From positions 1 through 13,916 of the forward strand of contig CAKOQV010000032.1 of assembly GCA_934101345.1 (NCBI GenBank): DNA of 13,916 nt, written 5' to 3'. A program made the position numbers and the translations under genes. This DNA is from an uncultured Bacilli bacterium. GTDB lineage: Bacteria; Bacillota_I; Bacilli_A; RF39; UBA660. Below the pieces are notes generated by a model. That model had not been told where the DNA came from. It did no database searches and was given only the letters and a program-made list of their open reading frames with translations. Shown piece after piece: positions 1-7,944 of the stretch. Position 1 is the first letter of the stretch; every line of letters starts with the position of its first letter.

Positions 1-478
1 TAATAGTACCGGGAACTGCATAAGGCTTTAATATGGTTCCATTATCATCATCGGTACCTGCGCCAGTAATGGTTATGCCATTTTTAGGTTTAATTACATA
101 ATCCTCAGTACCCCTACTAGAAGTTCCACCCTTCGAAAAATAATATATACCTTTAGGTATTTTTATATCATTTCCATTAGCAGTATCAACAAGATATTGT
201 AAAACTCGAGTATTGTGTTTCATTGCATTTTTTTCTTCTTTAGTTACTACATTATCCGCTAAAAAATCCCCTTCAATTAAATAAGTATCATTTTCTTTAT
301 CATTAATATTATTATCAAAATCACTTTTTTCGACATTATATACTGATGTTCTATTATAATCATTTTCTATATCAAAATTATTACTAAAAATAAATTTATC
401 TCCCAAAAAAGAAATAACTACCAAGGTAAACACCAATATAGAGCCAATTACTACAGCTATATTTTGTTTTTCTTTCAT
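1..478 (-). CDS. Membrane-anchored beta-helix (pectate-lyase-like) protein, partial, cut by left window edge
   Basis: The reading frame is open from an ATG at 478 to base 1, giving 159 codons with no stop; the C-terminus lies outside the window. An AGGAGG sits 7 bases before the ATG, which fixes the start. Residues 7-26 form one hydrophobic segment (signal anchor or uncleaved signal peptide). Residues 33-80 are an Asn/Asp-rich linker. From about residue 88 the pattern Asn-Thr-Arg-x-Leu-Gln-x-Leu-Val-Asp, then IPKGIYYF, then ITITGAG and a TILKP stretch looks like the first coil of right-handed parallel beta-helix proteins of the pectate lyase 3 superfamily. These act outside the cell on polysaccharides or as adhesins and spikes. 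Catalytic residues would lie beyond the edge, so neither enzyme activity nor substrate can be inferred. It starts 32 bases after the thioredoxin stop with no terminator between, so it is probably co-transcribed. Confidence 0.72.
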   Translation of the reverse strand, partial: MKEKQNIAVVIGSILVFTLVVISFLGDKFIFSNNFDIENDYNRTSVYNVEKSDFDNNINDKENDTYLIEGDFLADNVVTKEEKNAMKHNTRVLQYLVDTANGNDIKIPKGIYYFSKGGTSSRGTEDYVIKPKNGITITGAGTDDDNGTILKPYAVPGTI

Positions 479-510
479 TACCTAACCTCCTGCATTTACT
501 ATAACATACC

Positions 511-807
511 TTATTTCAAAAAATCAACAAATTCTTCTTTTGACATAAATCCTGTAAATCTTTTTACCTCATTACCATTTTCAAATAAAATTATTGTAGG
601 TATTGACATAACGCCATACTTTCTCGCTATATCTGAATACTTATCAACATCTAATTTAACAAAGTTAAAATCATTTTCTTTAGAAGTTTCCTCAAATACT
701 GGTCCGAACATTCTACAAGGACCACACCAAGTAGCATAGAAGTCAACTACTACTTTTTTATCTTTAATTAAAGAAGAAAAATCATTTTCATAATGTATTA
801 ATCCCAT
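511..807 (-). CDS. trxA: Thioredoxin
   Basis: This is a 98-residue single-domain thioredoxin, slightly shorter than the usual 104-108. The active site is WCGPC at residues 27-31 (redox cysteines 28 and 31), preceded by the usual VDFYAT strand, and the cis-proline is in SIPT at residue 70. It reduces disulfides in the cytoplasm using electrons from thioredoxin reductase, which is not in this window. There is no signal peptide or membrane segment, so a cytoplasmic role is expected. The start is an ATG 5-6 bases after GGAGGGG. It begins 14 bases after the CvpA-like gene ends, so the two form an operon. In Bacillus subtilis a CvpA-family gene (yshB) and trxA also lie in one cluster, separated there by polX, mutS2 and yshE. 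Confidence 0.95.
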   Translation of the reverse strand: MGLIHYENDFSSLIKDKKVVVDFYATWCGPCRMFGPVFEETSKENDFNFVKLDVDKYSDIARKYGVMSIPTIILFENGNEVKRFTGFMSKEEFVDFLK

Positions 808-821
808 ATTACCCCTCCTTC

Positions 822-1517
822 CTAATCTAATATACTTTTATCTTTGATATGAATCTTATTTCTATCAATAAGCTTATTTAAAGAATCTTTAGTAATAACT
901 TTTTTATCCAATAACAATTTAACCACTTCGTCATTTAATTCATCATTATCTTTAGTATTTTTTTCTTTAACTAATTTATAAACATCATCGTACGTATCGA
1001 CCATTTTTTCTGACGCTTTAGATAATATTGGCGTCTTTTCCAACATAAAATTGGCCATTTTGGATTCCCTTACATAAGGAATATTAATAATAGGTAAAGT
1101 TATAACTACCAAAATCAAAAAAACATAGACATACATTTCTATTATACCAACGAATATACCAAGTATTTTTGAAGGAATACTAAGTATAACAGTAGCCTTT
1201 AATATCTTTTCTATTAAACCAGTTAACATGAGTACAACTCTAAAAACTAAATAAAGTAAAGAATACACTATAACAAAAGCAACTACTTCATAAAACAAAA
1301 TATTAATAGCTTCTATTCCACTTATAAATCCTCCAAAATTAATAAACGGTAAGTTTTCATACATAATAACTGATAAGTAGTTTTTTAAATAAAATGATAA
1401 AATAATAATAACAAATATACCTACGAAATCAGTAGTTTTCTTTATTACTCCTGATTTAAATCCTCCTACCGCTCCAAGTGCTAATGCAATTAAAATAATA
1501 ATATCTGCTACATTCAT
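822..1517 (-). CDS. CvpA-family membrane protein
   Basis: The 231-residue product has four hydrophobic segments near residues 3-20, 29-46, 73-98 and 117-142, then an 80-residue charged C-terminal tail that is probably cytoplasmic. The opening (Asn-x-x-Asp followed by a Gly-rich first helix and GFKSG) and the PSKILGIFVGIIE stretch before helix four match the CvpA/YshB family. CvpA was named for colicin V production in Escherichia coli; its molecular function in Gram-positive bacteria is not settled, with roles in membrane or envelope maintenance proposed. An AGGAGG lies 7 bases upstream of the ATG. It is the first gene after the terminator at 1569-1590 and probably leads an operon with thioredoxin and the beta-helix protein. 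Family assignment is fairly sure; function is not. Confidence 0.8.
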   Translation of the reverse strand: MNVADIIILIALALGAVGGFKSGVIKKTTDFVGIFVIIILSFYLKNYLSVIMYENLPFINFGGFISGIEAINILFYEVVAFVIVYSLLYLVFRVVLMLTGLIEKILKATVILSIPSKILGIFVGIIEMYVYVFLILVVITLPIINIPYVRESKMANFMLEKTPILSKASEKMVDTYDDVYKLVKEKNTKDNDELNDEVVKLLLDKKVITKDSLNKLIDRNKIHIKDKSILD

Positions 1518-1536
1518 AATCTATCCTCCTAGTAAT

Positions 1537-1542
1537 ATTATA
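1537..1542 (-). promoter_or_regulatory. Candidate -10 box for the CvpA-thioredoxin operon
   Basis: A perfect TATAAT on the minus strand lies about 20 bases before the CvpA-like start codon, directly downstream of the preceding terminator and an AT-rich run. No convincing -35 element is seen 17 bases upstream (TTCCTT at best), so this rests on the -10 box and on the need for a promoter after the terminator. Confidence 0.35.
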
Positions 1543-1568
1543 TACTATTTAAATAAAAAAAGGAAGAT

Positions 1569-1590
1569 AAAAAGATGCTTTTTAAGCACC
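1569..1590 (-). terminator. Rho-independent terminator overlapping the stop codon of the zinc-ribbon gene
   Basis: Read on the minus strand, GGTGCTT and AAGCATC form a 7-bp stem (one G-U pair) with a 3-base loop, followed by TTTTT. The stop codon TAA at 1584-1582 lies in the loop and the base of the second arm, so the hairpin includes the last sense codon. It separates the long ABC operon from the CvpA-thioredoxin operon. Confidence 0.75.
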
Positions 1591-2319
1591 TTCAGAATTA
1601 GTAACTTTAAATATTAATGATTTATCACTAAAAATTTGCTTGTAACTTATTTCAAAATCTTTCCAATCCTTATCAACTTCGAATGCAACAAATCCTTGTG
1701 CTTTTTTTCCAGAAGCTAAATTAGCAGATAAATTCTTAATACCATCAACATCATTAAATATAATTGTAGTATCACAAGAAGTATTATCAACACGACCATC
1801 GAAATCATAATAAGAAATAAATTCGTCTTCATCAGAAATATTTTCTACATCAAAGAAAAATAACAAATATTCCTTGCCATCACCTGGGGTATCTACTAAA
1901 GAACCATCACCTATAGAATTATACATATAAGCTCCTGTTAAAGTAATTTTAAATTCATCATCAGTTAAAGTATCACCAATAGTACCATATAAAGACTTAG
2001 TATTTTCTTCAATATAATCATTAATTTTATCCTTAATTTCATTAGGATCTGTTTTCTTAAGTATATTAACACCAACAATAGTAAAAGCAACAATTACAAG
2101 CATTACTAATAATCCAATACTACCAAATACAATTAAAACAATAGCCCATGCAGGTAAACCTTTTTTCTTTTTATTATCATCACTTGTTTTACCTCCATCA
2201 TTAATAATCTTGTTCTCACTAGTTTTTTTATTGTTATCATTTACCATAGTGCCACATTTAACACACATTACTGCTTCATCAAGCATTTCGTTACCACAAT
2301 TAGGACAAAACTTAGCCAT
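1582..2319 (-). CDS. Zinc-ribbon, single-span membrane protein with DUF4352-like domain
   Basis: The 245-residue product opens with a zinc ribbon (CPNCG at residues 5-9 and CVKCG at 19-23, spacing CX2C-X10-CX2C). A Lys/Asp/Asn-rich linker follows, then one membrane span at about 57-86. The outer region, about residues 125-240, has the beta-rich pattern of DUF4352-type immunoglobulin-like domains: Gly-Lys-Glu-Tyr-Leu-Leu, a VEN turn, and GKKAQGFVAFEV. With the zinc ribbon inside and the C-terminal domain outside, it could be a sensor or accessory protein, but no function is established for this architecture. The ATG follows GGAGTG by 6 bases. It starts 59 bases after the FtsX-type permease gene with no terminator between, so it is probably the last gene of the ABC operon, although AT-rich -10-like boxes in the gap leave room for its own promoter. 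Confidence 0.8.
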   Translation of the reverse strand: MAKFCPNCGNEMLDEAVMCVKCGTMVNDNNKKTSENKIINDGGKTSDDNKKKKGLPAWAIVLIVFGSIGLLVMLVIVAFTIVGVNILKKTDPNEIKDKINDYIEENTKSLYGTIGDTLTDDEFKITLTGAYMYNSIGDGSLVDTPGDGKEYLLFFFDVENISDEDEFISYYDFDGRVDNTSCDTTIIFNDVDGIKNLSANLASGKKAQGFVAFEVDKDWKDFEISYKQIFSDKSLIFKVTNSEGA

Positions 2320-2378
2320 TTTATCACTCCTTTCTATTATAATTATATATCATAACAAAAGAAAAAGAAAGTATTTTG

Positions 2379-4925
2379 TTAAATATTTTCTTCTCTTATT
2401 TGTTCAATAATATTATGTTTCTTTATCTTACTTGTACTATACATCATAGTAAGAAGTACAATTATAAATACTGAAATAATTGATATAGTAATAGCCTTCC
2501 AAGGAATAATAATTGTGCTTATACTCATCATGTCTGCAAGAGCATAATGTATAATGATTGTCACTCCAAGACTTACTGGTATAGCATATATTAAAGATTT
2601 AAGTCCAAAGAATAAACTTTCAAAAAATAATATTTTATTAAACCCTTTTCTTGTAAGTCCTATACTTCTAAGAACAGCAAACTCTCTTTTTCTAAGTGCC
2701 ATACTTGTAGAAATAGTATTAAATACAGAAGTAACACCTATTAAAGTAATTAATCCTATAAAACCATACATAAGAATCTTGACAACAAGAATCATATTAT
2801 TAGCCTGTTTCATTGATTCTTTAACATTAGTATAATTAACATTATCATACTTATCTAATTCTTTTGTTAATTTATCAATATTATCAGTATTATCACTTAT
2901 AATATTAAACTGTGTATAATGAGTACCACTATCAGATATATTATCATATAACTTCTTATTAACAATAAGTTTAAAATCACTCATATAAGAAAACTCTTCA
3001 ATCAAATCAAAAGACTTATTAGTAATAAAAATATTATCTATTTTCTTATTACAATATTTAGTAGTATCTACATCTTCATCATTACCATCAAAATTACATA
3101 TCTTAATATTAATATCACCATTGTTAATTACTGGAATATCATAATTAACTCTTTTATTATTACCATAACTTACACCTTTAAATTTATTAAGTAAAATAAC
3201 GCTATCCTTATCTAAACCAATTAATTCTTTATACCTATTATAAGAAATATCATCTAAAATATAGATAGAAATATATTGATATTTTAAATTAGTTAAAGCT
3301 TTTATGCCATCATCACCATAAGCACTCTTATAAAAATCAAGATATTCATCACTATAAGTATAATTACCAATTATAGATAAATTACTAACACTATAAGAAA
3401 CATATTCTTTAACATCATTACTCTTAATAATCTCACTAATTTTATTTAATGCATCCATATCATTATCATCACCAAAATAACTAATCTGATAATCATAAGG
3501 CACTTCACCCATCACACTACTTGCAGTATCAATGGTATAATTCATATATGAAGAAAACGATATAAATAATACAATACTAATAAATAAACTAACAATCGTA
3601 ACTCTATACTTCTTCTTATTTCTTTTAATATTTTTAAGAGCAATCTCTCCTTCTATACCAAATAATTTATTAACAAGTCTGCCAGTTTTAATCTTCTTTT
3701 TATTAATTTTAATATCATCATTTTGCCTAATTGCCTCAATTGGAGACACTTTAGCAGCTCTTCTTGAAGGTACTAAAGCAGATATAAATATAACAAGTAT
3801 CATAAATATAACCGGTATAATAATAAACACTATATTAGTAACTAAATTAAGTTTTAATACTAAAATATCTCCAATTAAATTATTTATAATAAGTATTACT
3901 GTACCAATACCAATATAAGCCCCACAAATTCCAAGTATTATTCCTATAATACCCTCGATAAGTGCTTCAAAAAACACTGTATATGAAAGCTGCTTCTTCG
4001 TAGCTCCTATACTAGAAAGTAATCCAAACTCTTTTTTTCTTTCCATTACAGAAATAGCAAAAGAATTGTAAATAACCACTATACAGCCAATAGATACTAA
4101 CGATAACATAATAATTATCATCATAATCATTGAGCTCATTATATTACCATAAATACTTTCTCCATATAGAGCAAGAAGTGTACTATTATAAGATATAGCA
4201 TTATCATAACCTAACTTCTTAGCCAAGTCTTCTGATTGTTTAATAATTTTTTTCTTATTATTAAACATAACAAATACATTAACGGTTCCCTCTTTATCAT
4301 TCATATCAAGAGTAAAAGTACTATACCCTGAAGCAGAATAATCTTCAAAATTACTTCTTTCTACTATACCAACTATTGTATAAGTTTTCTCACCAACAAT
4401 ATTAAGAGTTTCTTCTTCATAGTACTCATTATTAGCCAAAGTATTAACGCCTTCAATTACTCTTTCACCATACTTTAATGTAATAATATCTCCAATTTTA
4501 TAAGAAGCTCCTCCGTTAGTATTAATATGATTAGATATAACAAGTTCACTATCATTTTCAGCAAATCTACCAGAAATCAAATGAAGTTCTTTAAAGTATT
4601 CTTTATCAACACTCGAAATATAAAGATAAGGTTTATATTCATTAGCAGAATCAAATTTACTAAAGCCAATAGCTTTCTGATAAAAATAGCTGAAATCTTT
4701 CTTATCAATACTATTTAATTTATCTAAAGATACATCACCATACTCAGCCTCATATTTACCATTATAACTAATAGTGTCTCTAATCATATAATCTTGAAAA
4801 GAAGAGAATAATAGTCCTATTCCTACCATCAAAGCAGTTGATAAAATAATACCAACAATTGTAACTATAGTTCTTTTTTTATTAAGTTTTAAATTTTTTA
4901 TAGTTAAGTCATTCAAAATACTCAT
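2379..4925 (-). CDS. FtsX/MacB-type ABC transporter permease (YtrF-like)
   Basis: This 848-residue permease has two FtsX units. Membrane spans are near residues 20-41, 264-288, 318-345 and 362-386 (first unit), 442-462, and three more between about 710 and 830 (second unit). A large soluble extracytoplasmic region follows the first span of each unit (about 45-260 and 465-705). Each FtsX domain carries the expected cytoplasmic motif: MERKKEFGLLSSIGATK at 294-310, and ALRKREFAVLRSIGLTR near 742. SRRAAKVSPIEAIR closes the first. Such proteins work with a MacB/LolD-type ATPase in mechanotransmission, envelope remodelling or peptide-antibiotic resistance rather than classical transport. The partner ATPase gene lies directly upstream with an ATGA overlap. 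By content and position this corresponds to YtrF of the B. subtilis ytr operon; the ligand is unknown. Confidence 0.9.
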   Translation of the reverse strand: MSILNDLTIKNLKLNKKRTIVTIVGIILSTALMVGIGLLFSSFQDYMIRDTISYNGKYEAEYGDVSLDKLNSIDKKDFSYFYQKAIGFSKFDSANEYKPYLYISSVDKEYFKELHLISGRFAENDSELVISNHINTNGGASYKIGDIITLKYGERVIEGVNTLANNEYYEEETLNIVGEKTYTIVGIVERSNFEDYSASGYSTFTLDMNDKEGTVNVFVMFNNKKKIIKQSEDLAKKLGYDNAISYNSTLLALYGESIYGNIMSSMIMMIIIMLSLVSIGCIVVIYNSFAISVMERKKEFGLLSSIGATKKQLSYTVFFEALIEGIIGIILGICGAYIGIGTVILIINNLIGDILVLKLNLVTNIVFIIIPVIFMILVIFISALVPSRRAAKVSPIEAIRQNDDIKINKKKIKTGRLVNKLFGIEGEIALKNIKRNKKKYRVTIVSLFISIVLFISFSSYMNYTIDTASSVMGEVPYDYQISYFGDDNDMDALNKISEIIKSNDVKEYVSYSVSNLSIIGNYTYSDEYLDFYKSAYGDDGIKALTNLKYQYISIYILDDISYNRYKELIGLDKDSVILLNKFKGVSYGNNKRVNYDIPVINNGDINIKICNFDGNDEDVDTTKYCNKKIDNIFITNKSFDLIEEFSYMSDFKLIVNKKLYDNISDSGTHYTQFNIISDNTDNIDKLTKELDKYDNVNYTNVKESMKQANNMILVVKILMYGFIGLITLIGVTSVFNTISTSMALRKREFAVLRSIGLTRKGFNKILFFESLFFGLKSLIYAIPVSLGVTIIIHYALADMMSISTIIIPWKAITISIISVFIIVLLTMMYSTSKIKKHNIIEQIREENI

Positions 4926-5602
4926 TTTATCTTCTCATCCTTAACTATATGTCCATCCGCTAAAGTAATTATTCTATTAGCCTCTTTAGCAAGATTCATA
5001 TCATGCGTAATCATAATAATAGTTTGATGATACTTTTCATTAGAAATTTTAAGTAAATTCATAATCTCTTTACTAGCCTTAGAATCCAAATTACCAGTAG
5101 GTTCATCAGCAAGTATTATATCCGGCTTAGATATAAGTGCTCTTCCAATAGAAACTCTTTGTTGTTGGCCTCCAGAAAGCTCATTAGGTAAATGATTAAC
5201 TCTTCTTTCAAGACCAAGAATATCTATAAGTTCTTTTAAATAATCTTTATCAACCTTTCTACCATCAAGCAGTATTGGAAGAGTCATATTCTCTTCAACA
5301 TTAAGTATTGGTATTAAATTATAAAACTGATAAATAAGTCCTACTTTTCTTCTTCTAAAGACTGCTAGTGCATCATCTTTTTGTTTAAATACATCAGTAC
5401 CACCCACAATAACCTTTCCACTAGTAGGTTTATCAACAGCCCCTAATATATGTAAAAGTGTTGACTTACCGCTACCAGAAGAACCAACTATTGCCACAAA
5501 GTCTCCCTCATCAACAGTAAAAGAAACATTATCAATAGCTTTAACCAAAGTACTACCTTTACCATAATTCTTACACAAATTATCAACTTCTAATATTTTC
5601 AT
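4922..5602 (-). CDS. MacB/LolD-type ABC transporter ATP-binding protein (YtrE-like)
   Basis: A complete 226-residue nucleotide-binding subunit. Walker A is GSSGSGKST (residues 40-48), the Q-loop glutamine is at 92 in the family-typical YQFYNLIP stretch, the signature is LSGGQ at 142-146, Walker B ILADEPTGNLD begins near 163 with the catalytic glutamate at 167, and the switch histidine is at 200. The ADEPTGNLD form and the FYNL motif place it in the MacB/LolD/FtsE/BceA/YtrE class, whose members drive FtsX-fold permeases from the cytoplasm. It overlaps the permease gene downstream by 4 bases (ATGA) and the GntR gene upstream by 4 bases (ATGA), implying translational coupling. A weak AAAGGA precedes the start by about 6 bases. 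Confidence 0.95.
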   Translation of the reverse strand: MKILEVDNLCKNYGKGSTLVKAIDNVSFTVDEGDFVAIVGSSGSGKSTLLHILGAVDKPTSGKVIVGGTDVFKQKDDALAVFRRRKVGLIYQFYNLIPILNVEENMTLPILLDGRKVDKDYLKELIDILGLERRVNHLPNELSGGQQQRVSIGRALISKPDIILADEPTGNLDSKASKEIMNLLKISNEKYHQTIIMITHDMNLAKEANRIITLADGHIVKDEKIK

Positions 5603-5964
5603 TTCTTTATCCTTTCTATTACTTCATCAAAACTAATTCCCATCCTAGTAAGTTCAGATATTTTTTTCTTTATATTTTCAATTTCCCTATCTATCTTATC
5701 ATTAGTAGTTTTCTTAGTATTTTCTGATATAAAAGTACCTTTAGTACTAATCGTAGTAATAACCCCCCTATTTTCTAATATGTCATAACTCTTCTTAACA
5801 GTATTAGGATTAATACCTAAATTACTAGCCATCTCTCTAATCGAAGGAATTTGAACCTTCTCCTTAAGTATTCCAACAGCAACATACTTCTCAATACCAT
5901 TTACTATTTGCTCGTATATAGGAGTTCTACTTTGATAATCCAAATTAATCATAATCTGTTTCAT
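5599..5964 (-). CDS. GntR-family transcriptional regulator, YtrA subfamily
   Basis: The 121-residue protein has an N-terminal GntR winged helix (about residues 11-80: TPIYEQIVNGIEKYVAVG, then IPSIREMASNLGINPNTVKKSYDILENRGVI, then the wing TISTKGTFIS) and a short, two-helix C-terminal part. There is no large effector domain, which is the mark of the YtrA subfamily, whose members often repress the ABC operon in which they lie. The first codon abuts the TAG of the upstream permease gene with no gap, and AGGGTG 6 bases upstream supports this start; the ATG four codons later would also give a full domain. Its likely target is the inverted repeat at 8848-8872 over the operon's start point. In most ytr-type operons the regulator gene comes first; here it is third. 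Confidence 0.92.
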   Translation of the reverse strand: MKQIMINLDYQSRTPIYEQIVNGIEKYVAVGILKEKVQIPSIREMASNLGINPNTVKKSYDILENRGVITTISTKGTFISENTKKTTNDKIDREIENIKKKISELTRMGISFDEVIERIKK

Positions 5965-7944
5965 CTACATCACCCTAGCAGTCTCAGCGTCATTAATGTC
6001 ATCATCATTGTCATTGACATACTTTTCCATAATTTTATCAAGTTCTTCTACTCTATTAGTAACAAATATATTTTTATCATTATCATTATTTATAGTAATA
6101 TATTTATAATCCTTATTAATATCAATATTTTCATCAATATTATCAACAATAAACTTACCAATTTCAGAATAAAGTTCACTATAGTAGCCATCAGTAACAC
6201 CATAACCATTTATACCATAATAATAAATATCATTATCATTCATCTTATTTAAATATTCTTTAGTCTTAGTATTATAATATTTTAGTATATTAAGTACTAA
6301 ATCCTTATTATCAATAACATTAATAACAACATTTCTTACAGCATAGTTATCATAAATATATAAAGTAACATTAAGTAATCCATCATTATAATCAACATTT
6401 TTTAATGCATCTTTATTATTCTTATATTCATTAATGACCATATTAGTTAATTCTTTATTTTCCTTCACACCTGTATAACCATTATCATATCCAATACCAA
6501 AGATTCTACTATCTTTATAATCTTCTAAAGTTTTTAAATATTCCTTATCATTTACTAAATTATTATTAATATAATTATAATCATCCTCAGTAACATATAT
6601 CGTAAATTTATATGTATCCCCTTTAACTTTAGTTTTAATATGATATATATTATATACATTTCCCCTAGGATCATCATCTAAAAGTAATGAAACAGCATAA
6701 TTAATAACATCTTTATTTTTAATAGAAGCAATATTAATATTATTATCATCCACAAAGGTGATTTCTTTAATATCATTTACCTTAATTTCAAATTCTTCCT
6801 TATCATCAAAGAAAGCACCAACAATACACACAGCACTAGATACAATAACTAAACATATAGCCATTTTAAAGAAATTAGTAACTCTCTTTCTAGTAATCAA
6901 ATCATAAATAATTAAATAAGTAAATATAAGTACCAATAAAAGTATAATTGTAAAGAAATCATGACTAGACAATCCAAGATTTTTAATTATTACGTATAGT
7001 ATACAAACAACAGGAACAGTAGTTAAAGTTCTAACTAAAATATGAACTCTCTCACTTCTAAAAGAAGTACCAACAATTTCAAATTTTTTCTTTATGAAAA
7101 GTACAAGTCCAACAGCAATATAAACAATACTTAAAAATACCATCTTAAGAAGAGAAACATTTATACCACTATCAAATTCTTCTCCCAAAAATACCCCTGC
7201 AATAAGTTTATAAGGCATAGTATAATTATTATCACTCACTCTATTTACATAGCCGGTATAAATATTATTTCTTTTATCATTTTTACACTTTAAACTATCA
7301 CATTCATATATAACTGGTGTACATTCCTTATTAAGACATTCAATTCTTGCATTACCATAATTACTATAATTAAATCCATCTGTTTTAATAAAAGTACTAA
7401 CGAATGGAACTAAAAATAATATAAGTAGAGTAACAACAATCGTTGTAATCTTATTTGAAGAAACACTAGCGGCTATATTACAAGAAGTAAATACAAAGAT
7501 ATAAGAAATAGAATATATAAGAAATATATCAAATAACATCTTATAATCAATAATCATATTACTATATATCAAACTAATAGCAAGTGTAATAATTAAATTA
7601 ATAATTTGCATAAGAAGAATTATTATTATTCCACCAAATGTATTAGTAAGAAATATTTGCTTCTTATTAATAGGCATTGAAAGTGTAAAATCAATAGAAC
7701 CCCTTTTATATATAAAACTAAACAAAGTAATTGAAAGTATCACTGGAACAAGATACATACCAAATAACACCGGACCACTAACTTCATATATACTAGGCAT
7801 AAAATTGCTACCATGACTACATTTTACTAGTAGTATAATACCGCCAATCGTAGGAAGTAATAACATACATAAAAGAATAATAGCCTTAGATTTCTTAATA
7901 TTTTCTTTTAAATAATTAAAATTAAACAAACTTGTTAAACTCAT
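5965..7944 (-). CDS. ABC-2-type transporter permease with large extracytoplasmic C-terminal domain
   Basis: This 659-residue membrane protein has nine predicted spans near residues 21-41, 57-79, 102-125, 136-156, 165-187, 264-285, 301-321, 328-350 and 358-378, followed by about 280 hydrophilic, Asn/Asp-rich residues. With the N-terminus inside, the tail and the loop at 188-263 lie outside. That loop has four cysteines at 203, 208, 215 and 220 (CX4CX6CX4C), which could form disulfides. Residues 80-100 (KRGSIDFTLSMPINKKQIFL) are the cytoplasmic loop typical of ABC-2 permeases, where it contacts the ATPase. Two smaller permeases, YtrC and YtrD, fill this place in B. subtilis. The tail resembles the DUF6449-type extension of related Bacillota permeases, recalled rather than searched. 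The start overlaps the upstream ATPase gene by 23 bases, with GGAGG 9 bases before the ATG. Confidence 0.82.
   Translation of the reverse strand: MSLTSLFNFNYLKENIKKSKAIILLCMLLLPTIGGIILLVKCSHGSNFMPSIYEVSGPVLFGMYLVPVILSITLFSFIYKRGSIDFTLSMPINKKQIFLTNTFGGIIIILLMQIINLIITLAISLIYSNMIIDYKMLFDIFLIYSISYIFVFTSCNIAASVSSNKITTIVVTLLILFLVPFVSTFIKTDGFNYSNYGNARIECLNKECTPVIYECDSLKCKNDKRNNIYTGYVNRVSDNNYTMPYKLIAGVFLGEEFDSGINVSLLKMVFLSIVYIAVGLVLFIKKKFEIVGTSFRSERVHILVRTLTTVPVVCILYVIIKNLGLSSHDFFTIILLLVLIFTYLIIYDLITRKRVTNFFKMAICLVIVSSAVCIVGAFFDDKEEFEIKVNDIKEITFVDDNNINIASIKNKDVINYAVSLLLDDDPRGNVYNIYHIKTKVKGDTYKFTIYVTEDDYNYINNNLVNDKEYLKTLEDYKDSRIFGIGYDNGYTGVKENKELTNMVINEYKNNKDALKNVDYNDGLLNVTLYIYDNYAVRNVVINVIDNKDLVLNILKYYNTKTKEYLNKMNDNDIYYYGINGYGVTDGYYSELYSEIGKFIVDNIDENIDINKDYKYITINNDNDKNIFVTNRVEELDKIMEKYVNDNDDDINDAETARVM

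Noticed and set aside
464..739. Open frame on the plus strand opposite thioredoxin
   Set aside because: It is antisense to a clear thioredoxin with intact active site; its translation has no recognisable domain and there is no good ribosome binding site.
2320..2378. TATAAT-like boxes before the zinc-ribbon gene as a separate promoter
   Set aside because: Several overlapping -10-like hexamers are present but none has a -35 with more than about two matches at 16-18 bases; not strong enough to list.
2554..2835. Plus-strand open frame opposite the FtsX permease (similar cases at 4527-4718 and 12910-13164)
   Set aside because: Each lies wholly inside a well-supported minus-strand gene and has no domain, ribosome binding site or promoter of its own.
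5735..5765. GTACTA and TAGTA close together inside the GntR gene as another operator
   Set aside because: The spacing is 4 bases and not 7, and the second arm is short; such AT-rich half-sites occur often in this sequence.
6060..6250. Short repeated AT-rich triplets (attatc, atcatt) looking like a simple repeat
   Set aside because: They encode an Asn/Asp/Ile-rich stretch of the permease tail with irregular periods, so they reflect amino-acid composition and not a tandem repeat.
5851..6252. Plus-strand open frame opposite the GntR gene and permease tail
   Set aside because: Ile/Asn-only composition produced by AT-rich complement of an Asn/Asp-rich coding region; it spans two real genes.
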